Positions 7,701-16,136 of a stretch of 64,000 nucleotides of DNA are shown in pieces. Source of the DNA: Tsukamurella conjunctivitidis. Its GTDB lineage: Bacteria; Actinomycetota; Actinomycetes; Mycobacteriales; Mycobacteriaceae. The first letter of the stretch is position 1, and each line of letters opens with the position of its first letter. Made by a program: the position numbers and the translations under genes. The notes beneath the pieces are model-generated. The model was not told where the DNA came from. It searched no databases and worked only from the letters and a program-made list of their open reading frames with translations. The stretch spans positions 1 to 64,000 of the forward strand of contig NZ_VIGX01000015.1 of the NCBI RefSeq assembly GCF_007858475.1, in the 5' to 3' direction.

Positions 7701-8065
7701 TCTTCCCTCTCCCTTTCGTCGCCCGGCATCACGCCTACACCGCGGGTGTGGTGAACGAGGACGGCAACACGGTTCCGGGGCATCTGGATCCGGTGTCGGT
7801 GGCGTGCATTTGGTGGACGCCGTCGAGTGCGGAGCCGGCGACGGGTCCGGTGAACTCGGATCGGGTCGTCGCGGATGTGGTGATCGCGGTTGATTCTGCT
7901 GTGCGGGTCGATTCGCGGGACTTCTTCACCATCGCTGAGCTGATGGATCCGGTTGGTGATCCGATGCGGCTGGATGTGGTGGGGATGCCGAAGGATTATG
8001 ACCACGGTCCGTTCGGGTTCGCTCCGGGTCGGCGGATCGTCGAGCTGAAGGCGGTGAACGGCTGA
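7697..8065 (+). CDS. head-tail connector (stopper-like)
   Basis: 122 residues starting with GTG in a GTGA overlap. It is beta-rich and has the length and position of the small head-closure (gp16/stopper) protein that blocks the portal after packaging: FFTIAELMDPVGDPMRLDVVG resembles the common small beta-barrel core. One base separates its stop from the next ATG (TGATG). Confidence 0.65.
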   Translation: MIFPLPFVARHHAYTAGVVNEDGNTVPGHLDPVSVACIWWTPSSAEPATGPVNSDRVVADVVIAVDSAVRVDSRDFFTIAELMDPVGDPMRLDVVGMPKDYDHGPFGFAPGRRIVELKAVNG

Positions 8066-8331
8066 TGGCTGTCCGCATCAAGTTCAACGAGGCCGGGTTC
8101 CGTGCATTGCTGACTTCGGCTGGTGCGCAGGCGCTGGTTGATGAGCATGCGCAGCGGATGGTTTCGGGTGCGAATGCGGTTCCGTCGACAACACAGCCGG
8201 CGCATCAGGGTCCGTATTACGAGGTGGAGGACGGTTCTGATGGGGATCGCGCTCGGCGGCGTGTTGTGACCACGGACGCTCGTGCGGCGGCGCATGAGGC
8301 GAAGACGCACGCTCTGTTGAGGCAATTGTGA
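8065..8331 (+). CDS. neck protein, HK97 gp10-like
   Basis: 88 residues with an N-terminal beta strand then helix (IKFNEAGFRALLTSAGAQALV) and a middle containing PAHQGPYYEVED, a pattern common to tail-completion proteins encoded just before the tail terminator. Translationally coupled on both sides. Family assignment is by layout. Confidence 0.65.
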   Translation: MAVRIKFNEAGFRALLTSAGAQALVDEHAQRMVSGANAVPSTTQPAHQGPYYEVEDGSDGDRARRRVVTTDARAAAHEAKTHALLRQL

Positions 8332-8729
8332 TCGTCGCGCCGGATATGACGGGGATCGCCCGTCAGTGCATCTTGGACGGTCTTGCCGCTCTGGGTGTGC
8401 CGGCGCAACCGGTGTCGACGCGGACTCCGAATCCGCGGCCGTCGTCGGAGCGGTTCATCACGTTCCAGGTGCTGGGCGGTCGGAAGAAGAATCTGCGGAT
8501 CGCGCAGCACATGGTGGTGGCGTTGGTGCACGACAAGGTCGCCAACGAGGTCGCTTGCCGGCGGGCCGCGTATCAGGTGGCTGCGGTCCTCGAGGACGCC
8601 GCGAACACGGTCCAAGTCGTGAACCTCTCGAGCGTCGAGTCTGTTGTCGCGTCTGACGATCCCGCTGTGTCGGCGGCGTGCCGATATCAGGTGACGGTCT
8701 CGTGGACCGTCGCGTACCCCACTAGCTAG
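8328..8729 (+). CDS. tail terminator protein
   Basis: 133 residues, GTG start overlapping the previous stop. It has an alternating helix-strand fold seen in tail terminators (gpU-like): an N-terminal helix DMTGIARQCILDGLAAL, strands around RFITFQVLGG and MVVALVHD, and a C-terminal strand YQVTVSWTVAYP. It would cap the tail tube and join it to the neck. Last gene of the head-completion cluster. Confidence 0.72.
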   Translation: MIVAPDMTGIARQCILDGLAALGVPAQPVSTRTPNPRPSSERFITFQVLGGRKKNLRIAQHMVVALVHDKVANEVACRRAAYQVAAVLEDAANTVQVVNLSSVESVVASDDPAVSAACRYQVTVSWTVAYPTS

Positions 8730-8753
8730 TTGAAGTAGCCGAGGACTGATCGA

Positions 8754-8816
8754 GCCCTGCACCACTCCGGTGTGGGGCTATTCGCCGTGCCCAAAGCAGG
8801 GGCGGCACAACCCCTG
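8754..8816 (+). promoter_or_regulatory. structured leader, looser copy 3
   Basis: A first hairpin (arms 8754-8763 and 8769-8778, with two G-T pairs) is followed by CTATTCGCCG and a second hairpin CAGGGG/CCCCTG (8797-8802 with 8811-8816) around the 8-nt loop CGGCACAA. AAAGGAGAG then precedes the major tail ATG at 8833. Size and arrangement match copies 1 and 2. With the closing pair the loop reads GCGGCACAAC against GCGGTCAAC, one insertion and one substitution apart. Confidence 0.5.
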
Positions 8817-8832
8817 ACAAAGGAGAGCCAGC

Positions 8833-9702
8833 ATGGCACACACCCTGGTAAAGAACACCGGCGTCTTCAAGCCGGGCGTGAACGGCGGCATCTTCCGCTA
8901 CCCGCTCGGCACCACCGTCTCGACGAACCCGTCTGCAGCTCGCCCGGTCGTGGCGAACTGGGATTCGCGGGTCGGCGGTTGCGACGAGGACGGCATGATC
9001 ACGTCGACCTCGCGGGACCAGGAGAAGAAGAAGGACTGGAACGGCGACAAGGTTCGGTCGATCCAGACCGGCAAGGACGACACCATCAAGTTCAAGGTGA
9101 TCGAGCCGAAGTCGCCTGCGGCGAAGCGCCTGATCTTCGGTGAGCAGAACGTCACCGTCACCGCGGCCACCGTCAGCTCGGGCACCCTGATCGAGACGAA
9201 GAGCAACAGCGACATGCTGGAGCACTTCACGTTCGTCGCCGACACGCTCGACGGCTCCGATCGTGTCCGCACCATCGTCCCGGATGCGCAGGTGTCGGAG
9301 ATCGGCGACATCATCTACCAGTCGAAGGACTGGCAGGTCTACGAGGTCACCCTCGAGCTGTACCCGGATCTCGCCGGCAACACCTGGTACGAGTACACGG
9401 AGCTGGACGACAAGCTGGTGACGACCAACGTCACCGTCACTGTCACCGGTACCCCGACGGGTGGCAACTTCACGCTGACCGTGGGTGGTCAGGAGACCGC
9501 TCCGATCGTGTACAACGCTGCGACGTCGGCTGTGAAGGCGGCGCTCGAGGCTCTGTCGACGGTCGGTGCCGGCAACGCGACCGTGACCGGTTCGGCGGGC
9601 GGCCCCTACTCGGTGGCGCTGGTGACCGCTGGTGTCGCGACGGTGTCGGCGGATGGTTCGGGTCTGACCGGCGGTACTTCGCCGGGCGTCACCGTCTCCT
9701 GA
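8833..9702 (+). CDS. major tail (tube) protein with C-terminal Ig-like module
   Basis: 289 residues. The first 195 or so should form the tail tube fold: N-terminal KNTGVFKPGVNGGIFRYPLG, later TLIETKSNSDMLEHFTFVAD and YQSKDWQVYEVTLEL. From about residue 200 comes an added module (VTVTGTPTGGNFTLTVGGQ ... GPYSVALVTAGVATV) of a kind found on many actinophage tail and capsid proteins, likely displayed on the tail surface. The gene stands alone between leader and terminator, fitting very high expression. Confidence 0.88.
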   Translation: MAHTLVKNTGVFKPGVNGGIFRYPLGTTVSTNPSAARPVVANWDSRVGGCDEDGMITSTSRDQEKKKDWNGDKVRSIQTGKDDTIKFKVIEPKSPAAKRLIFGEQNVTVTAATVSSGTLIETKSNSDMLEHFTFVADTLDGSDRVRTIVPDAQVSEIGDIIYQSKDWQVYEVTLELYPDLAGNTWYEYTELDDKLVTTNVTVTVTGTPTGGNFTLTVGGQETAPIVYNAATSAVKAALEALSTVGAGNATVTGSAGGPYSVALVTAGVATVSADGSGLTGGTSPGVTVS

Positions 9703-9708
9703 CCGTGA

Positions 9709-9750
9709 CGGGTGGCCGCGCAGCCCACGAGGTTGCGCGGCCGCTACCCG
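9709..9750. terminator. bidirectional hairpin between major tail gene and lipoprotein gene
   Basis: Nine-bp arms 9714-9722 and 9734-9742 (GGCCGCGCA/TGCGCGGCC) around an 11-nt loop, extended by CGGGT/ACCCG (9709-9713 with 9746-9750) past a 3-nt bulge. It lies between the convergent stops at 9702 and 9744 and would isolate the two units. Confidence 0.7.
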
Positions 9751-10160
9751 GTCATTAACACCTGTAGCTCAATCTTTCCCGCAGACTTTTTCTCCGCGAT
9801 CACGTCGCCTTTGTTCCCGTCGGTAAGCGTCGTTGTGCACGTGCCGGTTGTCGGACTTGTGGTGATCGTGAAGAGAACATTCTTACTGTCTGATCCGATG
9901 CCGTAGCGGTTGTCGAATTTCTCCGACCCCTTGCCGATCGTCAAGGTGATGGCATTCCGGCCGATGAGGTGGTCCTCGTCGATGAGCCCGTACTTGATAT
10001 GCACACCTGCAACGCCGTCTGTGCCGCAATCAGCTTGGGCGACAAGTGAAGCATCCGCGCCGGTCAGTTTCGGTGGACCGTCGTCCCCTTTTGCGCCACA
10101 CGCTGCCACCAGTAGCCCTGCGGCCAGCACTGCTGCAGCCGCCCCCATATTGATCTTCAT
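9744..10160 (-). CDS. prophage lipoprotein (moron), possible exclusion factor
   Basis: 138 residues on the strand opposite to all surrounding tail genes. It starts MKINMGAAAAVLAAG and reaches a lipobox LVAAC (Cys about residue 20), so it should be exported and lipid-anchored. The mature part has two further cysteines (ADCGT, TGTCTT) that may pair. The start at 10160 leaves the -10 box TACGAT six bases upstream, giving an essentially leaderless transcript. Such single reversed genes in tail operons are usually expressed in the lysogen. Lipoproteins in this setting can block superinfection in streptococcal phages; here that is only a hypothesis. No family recognised. Confidence 0.85.
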   Translation of the reverse strand: MKINMGAAAAVLAAGLLVAACGAKGDDGPPKLTGADASLVAQADCGTDGVAGVHIKYGLIDEDHLIGRNAITLTIGKGSEKFDNRYGIGSDSKNVLFTITTSPTTGTCTTTLTDGNKGDVIAEKKSAGKIELQVLMTG

Positions 10161-10166
10161 CCCGCG

Positions 10167-10172
10167 ATCGTA
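10167..10172 (-). promoter_or_regulatory. -10 box for the lipoprotein gene
   Basis: TACGAT on the minus strand fits the actinobacterial TANNNT -10 consensus. Six bases separate it from the ATG, so initiation would fall on or next to the start codon. No clear -35 element is seen, which is common in this group. Confidence 0.5.
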
Positions 10173-10287
10173 CGCCCGAAATGACGGCGTCTCGCCCCTG
10201 ATTGTCGTCCCGCACCGCTCATTCCTCGGCGGCGGTGCGGGGCGGCTCCATTTCACTACCGCAGCCGAGGGAAAGCCGAGGATAATC

Positions 10288-10719
10288 ATGGCAAAGAAGG
10301 CAGACACGCAGGGGCCGGAACTCGTCGAGGATCTGGACGCTGTCGAGACCCCGGACGAGCAGGCCGAGGAGAAGCCTGCCCCGAAGCCGGGTGACGCCGA
10401 CTACGACTGGTCAGCGCACTACCCCGCCGATGCGAAGCTGTTCCGGCACACGCTGCCGAACGGCAAGGTGATCGCGATCCGCGAATTCGGCGCGATCTAC
10501 TCCAAGGGCTGGCTGTACAAGATCCGCAACTTCGATTCGGATGTGGACTTCCAGTTCGCGGCGATTGACCGTGCGGCGTGCGAGACGGCGCAGGCGCTGA
10601 TCGCATCGGTGGACACCCCCGTCGATGGCGATGCGGATCCCTTCGACGAGCTGTGGTCGGCGTGGGTCGCTGCAGCCACTTCCCATGACGGCGAGAAGGG
10701 GATGACGCCGGGGGAATGA
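10288..10719 (+). CDS. tail assembly chaperone, upstream part
   Basis: 143 residues from the ATG at 10288. The N-terminus is acidic and disordered; the folded part runs from DYDWSAHYPADAKLF to WSAWVAAATSHDG. Location between the major tail and tape measure genes, and a second ORF in the -1 frame overlapping its end, are the hallmarks of the lambda G/G-T pair. The chaperone binds the tape measure during tail assembly. The 3' end has a five-G run (10710-10714) just before the stop, a possible slip site. Confidence 0.85.
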   Translation: MAKKADTQGPELVEDLDAVETPDEQAEEKPAPKPGDADYDWSAHYPADAKLFRHTLPNGKVIAIREFGAIYSKGWLYKIRNFDSDVDFQFAAIDRAACETAQALIASVDTPVDGDADPFDELWSAWVAAATSHDGEKGMTPGE

Positions 10720-11099
10720 TTCGGCTGGCTCGGATCGCGACCGATGAGCGTTGGGCTGACGCCCTGCATCGGGACTTGCTCCGAGACCAGCAGACGTTGG
10801 ACAGCATCGGCTGGTTGGACCTGCGCGCCTACATCGACCACAGCCCTGAGGGTACCGCGCTGCGGGAAGCGTTTGACGGCGCAACCACTTCGATGGCGGT
10901 CCTCATCGCACAACTGCGGCACGACATCGCAGTACTCACTTGGAACTTCCGTTCAGCGAACGGGATCCAAGGCGAGCCGTACCCGCAAATCGAGATTCCC
11001 GGCCTCGATCGCGCCGAAGAAGCGCAGCCCGAGTGGACCGACGAGGGCATCGAGGAACAACTGAACAACCCTGCGTTGCAGGCAATCATGGCCGCCTGA
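10716..11099 (+). CDS. tail assembly chaperone, downstream (-1 frame) part
   Basis: 127-residue ORF in the -1 frame relative to the upstream chaperone. It is probably expressed as a C-terminal extension by -1 frameshifting near GGGGGAA, although an ATG in an ATGA overlap also allows re-initiation. The product is helical (RWADALHRDLLRDQQTLDSI) with a PEYPQIEIPG-like segment and ends shortly before the tape measure RBS. Assignment is by position and frame relation. Confidence 0.8.
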   Translation: MIRLARIATDERWADALHRDLLRDQQTLDSIGWLDLRAYIDHSPEGTALREAFDGATTSMAVLIAQLRHDIAVLTWNFRSANGIQGEPYPQIEIPGLDRAEEAQPEWTDEGIEEQLNNPALQAIMAA

Positions 11100-11123
11100 T
11101 CGCGCCATAGAGGAGGTGTCTAG

Positions 11124-14100
11124 ATGCCCGAACTCGCAACAGCGTGGGTGACTCTGACGATTTCCGCCCGGAATGCGCGCCGTGACATTCAGCGTGAGTT
11201 GGATGGTGTCGACGGCGGCGCAGCAGGCCGGCGTGCTGGTCAGCGGTTCTCTGCAGGGGTTGCGGGCGCGACGAATCTGACTGCTGTTGAGCGGCAGATG
11301 GTGGCCGCAGGACAGCGCGCGGGCCAGGCCGCAGGTAAGGCGCTCGGCGTCGGACTGAAGGCAGGGGCCGCGGCTGGCGTTGCCGCGGTCGGTACGTCGA
11401 TCAAGCTCGGCGCCGACCGCCTCCTGGCGATCGATGATGCGCGGGGCAAGCTCAAGGGTCTCGGGCATGACGCAGCTGCGCAGGCGAAGATCATGGACTC
11501 CGCGCTGACAGCGGTGAAGGGCACAGCATTCGGTCTCGGTGATGCGGCGACAATTTCGGCTTCTGCTGTCGCGGCGGGGATCAAGCCCGGTGCGGAGTTG
11601 ACGAAGTACCTGAAGTCGACGGCGGACGCGGCCACGATCGCCGGCTCCTCCTTGTCGGAGATGGGCTCGATCTTCAACAAGGTTCAGACCGGTCAGTCCG
11701 CTATGACGGACGACCTGAACATGTTGGCCGATCGAGGCGTGCCGATCTACCAGTGGGTCGCCAAGGAGATGAAGATCTCTGCCGGGGAGGTCAAGAAGTA
11801 CGCCGAGAAGGGCAAGATCGACTCGGCGACGTTCTTCAAGGCCATCAACGACAACATCGGCGGCGCGGCACTCGAGTCGGGCAAGACGGTCCGCGGCAGC
11901 TTCAACAACATGAAGGCTGCGGTAGGACGGTTTGGCGCGGCGTTAGATGAGCCGTCGTTCAAGCGGGCGCCAGCTACGTTTACGGCCATCACGAGGGCGA
12001 TCGACGACGCCACCCCGGCCGCGGGTCGGTTCGCGCAATCGTTGGACGCGAAGGTGTTTGAACAGTGGGTGCCGGCAGCACAGCGCGCATGGCGAGAGCT
12101 GTCGGCGAACCCTGAGGTCCGGTCGAGCATGGCCGAGGTTGGTCAGATTGTGTCGTCGATCGGAATCACCGCCCAGCAGGTGTGGCCGGCGATTCAACAG
12201 ATCGGGGCTAGCCTGGGCCAGGCGTCTGCGGCGTTGGGTGTGTCGGGATGGCGGCTGTTCCTGACGACTCTCGAAGCTGCGGCGGGTGTGGTCAATGCTC
12301 TCGCTGGGCCGTTGCAGACCGTCGCGGACTTGATGCGGGATCACCCTGGTCTGGTGACGGCGGCACTGGCGGGCTGGCTGGCATTTCGGACGGTCCCGAG
12401 CATTCTTGGAAACCTCCGCACAGGTGTCGCTTCTGTAACTACGGAGGGCGCTAAGGCTTCCGGTGCTGTGCAGAACTTGGGTGCAGCTTTCGGCCGTCTG
12501 CAGGGCGGCGCGGACAGGATTCGGGGTATCGGATCGGCATTTGCCGCGTACGGCGGCTCGTTCAGGGATGCGGTCGCTGAGGTTCAGAAGATCAATCCAT
12601 CGTTATCTCGGGCGCAGGCGAGTGTTGCGACGTTCGGTGCGTTCGCCGGTAACGCTGCGCAGTCAGGTTTCGGTGCTCTGCGGAAGGGCGCGTCAGGTGT
12701 TGTCGATGCGCTTGGTGGGCCGTGGGGCGCGGCGTTCGCTGCTGCTGGTATCGCGGCGACTGCGATCATCTCCCAGAACCAGAAGTCGGCGCAGTCTATG
12801 GATGCTGTGCGGCGGGCAGCTAAGGAGGCTGCATCAGCGCAGAACGAACTCAATGACGCGCTGATCGCGAACCGCGGGTCTGCGACTGCGGCTGATGTGA
12901 AGTCGGCGGGTAAGGCGCGGGTTGATGCGTTGCGGCAGGAGCTTGAAGCGACGGCATCTCGCGAAGGCTCGTGGTGGGACCGCTCTCGGAATGAGGCTGG
13001 AAACACGACGTTAGCGAGCATGTTCGCCAGCGCATATGGCGGTGGCACTGGCAAGGGTGACACGAAGGCCGACGCGATTGACCGGCAGGCCAACCAGGCG
13101 CGGGAGGCGACCGCCGCCCTTGACGCATTGAAGCTAACGCAGCAGTCGTTGTCTGACGTGACGTACGGTTCGTCGGCGGCATTCCAGGCGATGGTTTCGA
13201 AGCTTGATGCGGCCGGTGACGGTGGCAAGCAGGCGGCGGACAAGCTTCGGGAGGCGCGGAAGCAGTTCCAGGATGCGCAGGCTGTTGCACAGAAGTTGAC
13301 CCCGGGGATCTCAGACCTGTCGAAGGCGATGCAGATTCTCGGCGACAAGACGGCGAGTGCCGCAGACAAGTCGAGCGCTCTGAAGACCGCGCTCGACGCG
13401 CTAAACCCGGCTCGCACAGCGGCTGACGCCGACGGTTCTCACACGAAGACGCTGCAGCAGATCGCGGAGAAGGCGAAGGAAGCGGCCGACGCAACCGGCG
13501 GGCTCGGCGATGCCTTGTTCCGGGCGAACGGCTCGATCAATGCGACTTTGCCCAATGGCGCTGCACTGAACGACACCCTGAAGCAGATGGTCGACTCGAC
13601 TGCAGATGTGGCGTCCAAGGGTGGCGACATGCCGGCGGCGCTGGCCGCGAACAATCGTGCTATCGCGGATCTAGCCCGGCAGTACGGCACCACCGAGGAG
13701 AAGATTCGCGCAGCTGCGAACACGTTGGGGCTGCAGGACGCGATTTGGGCGACTGCCGCGGCTAAGGGTAACGACGTTACTCGCTCGATTGGCGCTGTCG
13801 CGACAGCGTTCTCGAAGGTGGACGGCAAGACAGCCTCGGTGACGGTGAAGACAACCGATATCGAGTCGGCGAGGAAGCAGATCGAGCAGCTGGGCTTCTC
13901 GGTGCAGTCGCTGCCCGATGGTACGACGACGATCACCGCGCAGACTGATGCGGCGAAGCTGCGACTAGCTGAGATTCAGTCGATCGTGACTGCCGGTATC
14001 CCTCCGAACAAGCCTGTGAACGTGTCGGCTCCCGGTGGCGATGCGGTGTTCCAGCTGCTCAAGTCGCTGGGCGCCGAGGTCACGATAAACAACAACAAGG

Positions 14101-16136
14101 ACATCCAGGTCCAGTCGCCGCTCGCGCCGGCCGTTCTCGAGCTGCTGCGCAGCCTGGGCATCGAGGTGCGACAGAACAACGACAAGACGATCACGGTGAA
14201 GTCTGTTGGCGGTACCGAGACTTTGACGATGCTCAACGGCCTAAAGGCAACGATTGAGCAGATCCCGAACGAGAAGCGGGTCCGTGTCACGTACACGGGA
14301 GCGGTCACTCCGAACGCAAACCCGAATCCGTCGCAGATCCCGTTGGCGCCTGGTGTCATCCCGAATGCGAACGGTTCGATCACGTCGTATGCGAACGGCG
14401 GAATCGATGGCCGCTTGCCGTCGCAGGCTGTGATGCAGCGCGGCCGCGGTCGGGGCCTGGTGCAGTGGGCCGAGGGCGAGACCGGTATCGAGTCGTTCAT
14501 TCCGTGGGCGACCGGCAAGCGGCGCCGTTCGACGATGATTCTGTCGGAGACGGCGCGCGCGTTCGGGTACCAGTTGGTGCGGCCGGGTGACTTCTTCCAG
14601 AGCTTCGCCAATGGTGGCCTGCGCCCAGGCGCGGCAACGCTCAAGGATGTCATCTCATCCAAGTTCGGGATTTCGGACATTGGTGGCTATCGACCTGAGG
14701 ACGGGTACGGCGAGCATAGTTCGGGACGCGCGCTCGACGTGATGGTCGGGTCGGACAAGTCGAAGGGCGATGCCGTCACCTCGTTTGTCATGGCGAACGC
14801 GTCTCGGCTTGGCCTGAAATGGGCGATCTGGCAGCAAGCGATGCACTACCCGGATGGGCGCGTGGTGCCGATGGCGGATCGCGGTTCTCCGACGCAGAAC
14901 CACATGGATCACGTCCACATCTTCCTTGATGAGTCATCGGACAAGGCTGACTTGTCGTCGCTTGGCGGGTCGTCCTCGGCGGCTGCCGCGTTTGAAGGGA
15001 TCGGCGACGATTCGGGCGGTAGTGGTAGCGGCTCCAGCGAGACGCAGCCCACCGGCTCTTATGGCGGTGGCGGGTTTGGCCGTTTGGGGACGGCGATCGC
15101 GGAGGCGCTGTTCGGTCCTCGTAGCGGCGGCAGTGGCGGCAGTGGTGGTTCTGGTTCCGGTGGCGGCTCGGGTTCGTCTTCTTCGGCGTCGGCGTCGAAG
15201 ACGGCTGCTGCCCAGGCTGCTAACGCGAAGAAGGTCCGTGAGGCGCAGGACAAGGCCGACGACGCAGAGAAGAAGATCGCGGTTGAGGAGCAGAAGCTCA
15301 AGGAGCTTGAGGCTAAGCCGAAGACGAAGGCTTCGGCTCTGCAGGCTCAGCGTGATCGGGTCGAGAAGGCTAAGCGTGATGCGGCGCAGGCGAAGACTGA
15401 CCTGGAGACGGCCAGGACGAGCGCTTCGACGTCTACCGGGTCGTCGTCCGCGGCTGGTACGTCGAAGCAGCTGGTGGCGGCTCAGAACAAGGCGGAGGAC
15501 GCGGAGAAGGCGGCTGCGCTGGCGAAGCAGCAGCTGGCGGAGGTTGAGGCGAATCCGAAGGCGACGAAGTCGGCGAAGGAGGCTGCGAAGAACCGTGCGG
15601 AGAAGACGCAGCGTGATGCCGAGCAGGCGAAGACTGACCTTGAGGCATTGAAATCGAAGGGGACGGGCTCGGGTAAGTCGGGTGACGGGAAGACCGGGGA
15701 CAACAGCAGCGACACGTCGGAGTTCCAGTCGTTGGGCCAGAACCTGGTGTCGGGGATGCTGCAGGCGGTCGGCCTGGATGGGTCGTTGTTCTCGAATCCG
15801 TTTGAGTGGCCGAACGTTAAGAGCGCGTTTGCGCTGCTCAATTGGGGCGGCGGGCTCGCTAAGTCCCTGTCTGGCAGTGACAGCGAGAACGCGGGCGGCC
15901 TGGTTGGTGGTGCCGGCGCTGGTCTCGGGCTGAACATCCCGAACCTCGCGGATCTCGCGAAGCCGCAGACTCCGCAGGCCCCGGTCGGTCCGGGTGGCGC
16001 GCTGCCTCTGCGGGGCGGCGGCGTCACCTACGACTTCCGTGGCGCCAACCTCGGTGTGAATCCGAAGGAGATGACGCAGCGGATCGATTCGCGTCAGAAC
16101 GCCGCTTTCCGTCGACAGAGTGGAGCGCTGGTATGA
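11124..16136 (+). CDS. tape measure protein with M15-like hydrolase domain
   Basis: 1670 residues, start ATG at 11124 after GAGGAGGTG. An N-terminal tape-measure domain lies about residues 80-270 (GDAATISASAVAAGIKPGAE, FNKVQTGQSAM, LNMLADRGVPIYQWV). Hydrophobic segments follow near 410-430 and 535-555. A zinc-peptidase-like domain sits about 1178-1268 with GEHSSGRALDVMVG and MDHVHIFL, the H..D and HxH ligand pattern of M15/D,D-carboxypeptidase-like enzymes; it could cut peptidoglycan during DNA entry. The C-terminal third has a Gly/Ser linker and two copies of a charged coiled coil. At about 0.15 nm per residue the tail would be near 250 nm. Confidence 0.92.
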   Translation: MPELATAWVTLTISARNARRDIQRELDGVDGGAAGRRAGQRFSAGVAGATNLTAVERQMVAAGQRAGQAAGKALGVGLKAGAAAGVAAVGTSIKLGADRLLAIDDARGKLKGLGHDAAAQAKIMDSALTAVKGTAFGLGDAATISASAVAAGIKPGAELTKYLKSTADAATIAGSSLSEMGSIFNKVQTGQSAMTDDLNMLADRGVPIYQWVAKEMKISAGEVKKYAEKGKIDSATFFKAINDNIGGAALESGKTVRGSFNNMKAAVGRFGAALDEPSFKRAPATFTAITRAIDDATPAAGRFAQSLDAKVFEQWVPAAQRAWRELSANPEVRSSMAEVGQIVSSIGITAQQVWPAIQQIGASLGQASAALGVSGWRLFLTTLEAAAGVVNALAGPLQTVADLMRDHPGLVTAALAGWLAFRTVPSILGNLRTGVASVTTEGAKASGAVQNLGAAFGRLQGGADRIRGIGSAFAAYGGSFRDAVAEVQKINPSLSRAQASVATFGAFAGNAAQSGFGALRKGASGVVDALGGPWGAAFAAAGIAATAIISQNQKSAQSMDAVRRAAKEAASAQNELNDALIANRGSATAADVKSAGKARVDALRQELEATASREGSWWDRSRNEAGNTTLASMFASAYGGGTGKGDTKADAIDRQANQAREATAALDALKLTQQSLSDVTYGSSAAFQAMVSKLDAAGDGGKQAADKLREARKQFQDAQAVAQKLTPGISDLSKAMQILGDKTASAADKSSALKTALDALNPARTAADADGSHTKTLQQIAEKAKEAADATGGLGDALFRANGSINATLPNGAALNDTLKQMVDSTADVASKGGDMPAALAANNRAIADLARQYGTTEEKIRAAANTLGLQDAIWATAAAKGNDVTRSIGAVATAFSKVDGKTASVTVKTTDIESARKQIEQLGFSVQSLPDGTTTITAQTDAAKLRLAEIQSIVTAGIPPNKPVNVSAPGGDAVFQLLKSLGAEVTINNNKDIQVQSPLAPAVLELLRSLGIEVRQNNDKTITVKSVGGTETLTMLNGLKATIEQIPNEKRVRVTYTGAVTPNANPNPSQIPLAPGVIPNANGSITSYANGGIDGRLPSQAVMQRGRGRGLVQWAEGETGIESFIPWATGKRRRSTMILSETARAFGYQLVRPGDFFQSFANGGLRPGAATLKDVISSKFGISDIGGYRPEDGYGEHSSGRALDVMVGSDKSKGDAVTSFVMANASRLGLKWAIWQQAMHYPDGRVVPMADRGSPTQNHMDHVHIFLDESSDKADLSSLGGSSSAAAAFEGIGDDSGGSGSGSSETQPTGSYGGGGFGRLGTAIAEALFGPRSGGSGGSGGSGSGGGSGSSSSASASKTAAAQAANAKKVREAQDKADDAEKKIAVEEQKLKELEAKPKTKASALQAQRDRVEKAKRDAAQAKTDLETARTSASTSTGSSSAAGTSKQLVAAQNKAEDAEKAAALAKQQLAEVEANPKATKSAKEAAKNRAEKTQRDAEQAKTDLEALKSKGTGSGKSGDGKTGDNSSDTSEFQSLGQNLVSGMLQAVGLDGSLFSNPFEWPNVKSAFALLNWGGGLAKSLSGSDSENAGGLVGGAGAGLGLNIPNLADLAKPQTPQAPVGPGGALPLRGGGVTYDFRGANLGVNPKEMTQRIDSRQNAAFRRQSGALV
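15223..15650 (+). repeat. duplicated coiled-coil segment in the tape measure
   Basis: Two units (15223-15420 and 15466-15650) encode similar charged helices. Both contain NKAEDAEK- or DKADDAEK-like starts, a Q.L.E.EA.PK turn, then AKTDLE. The duplication is clear at protein level. It lies between Gly/Ser-rich linkers and probably lengthens the ruler or forms a trimeric stalk. Confidence 0.7.
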
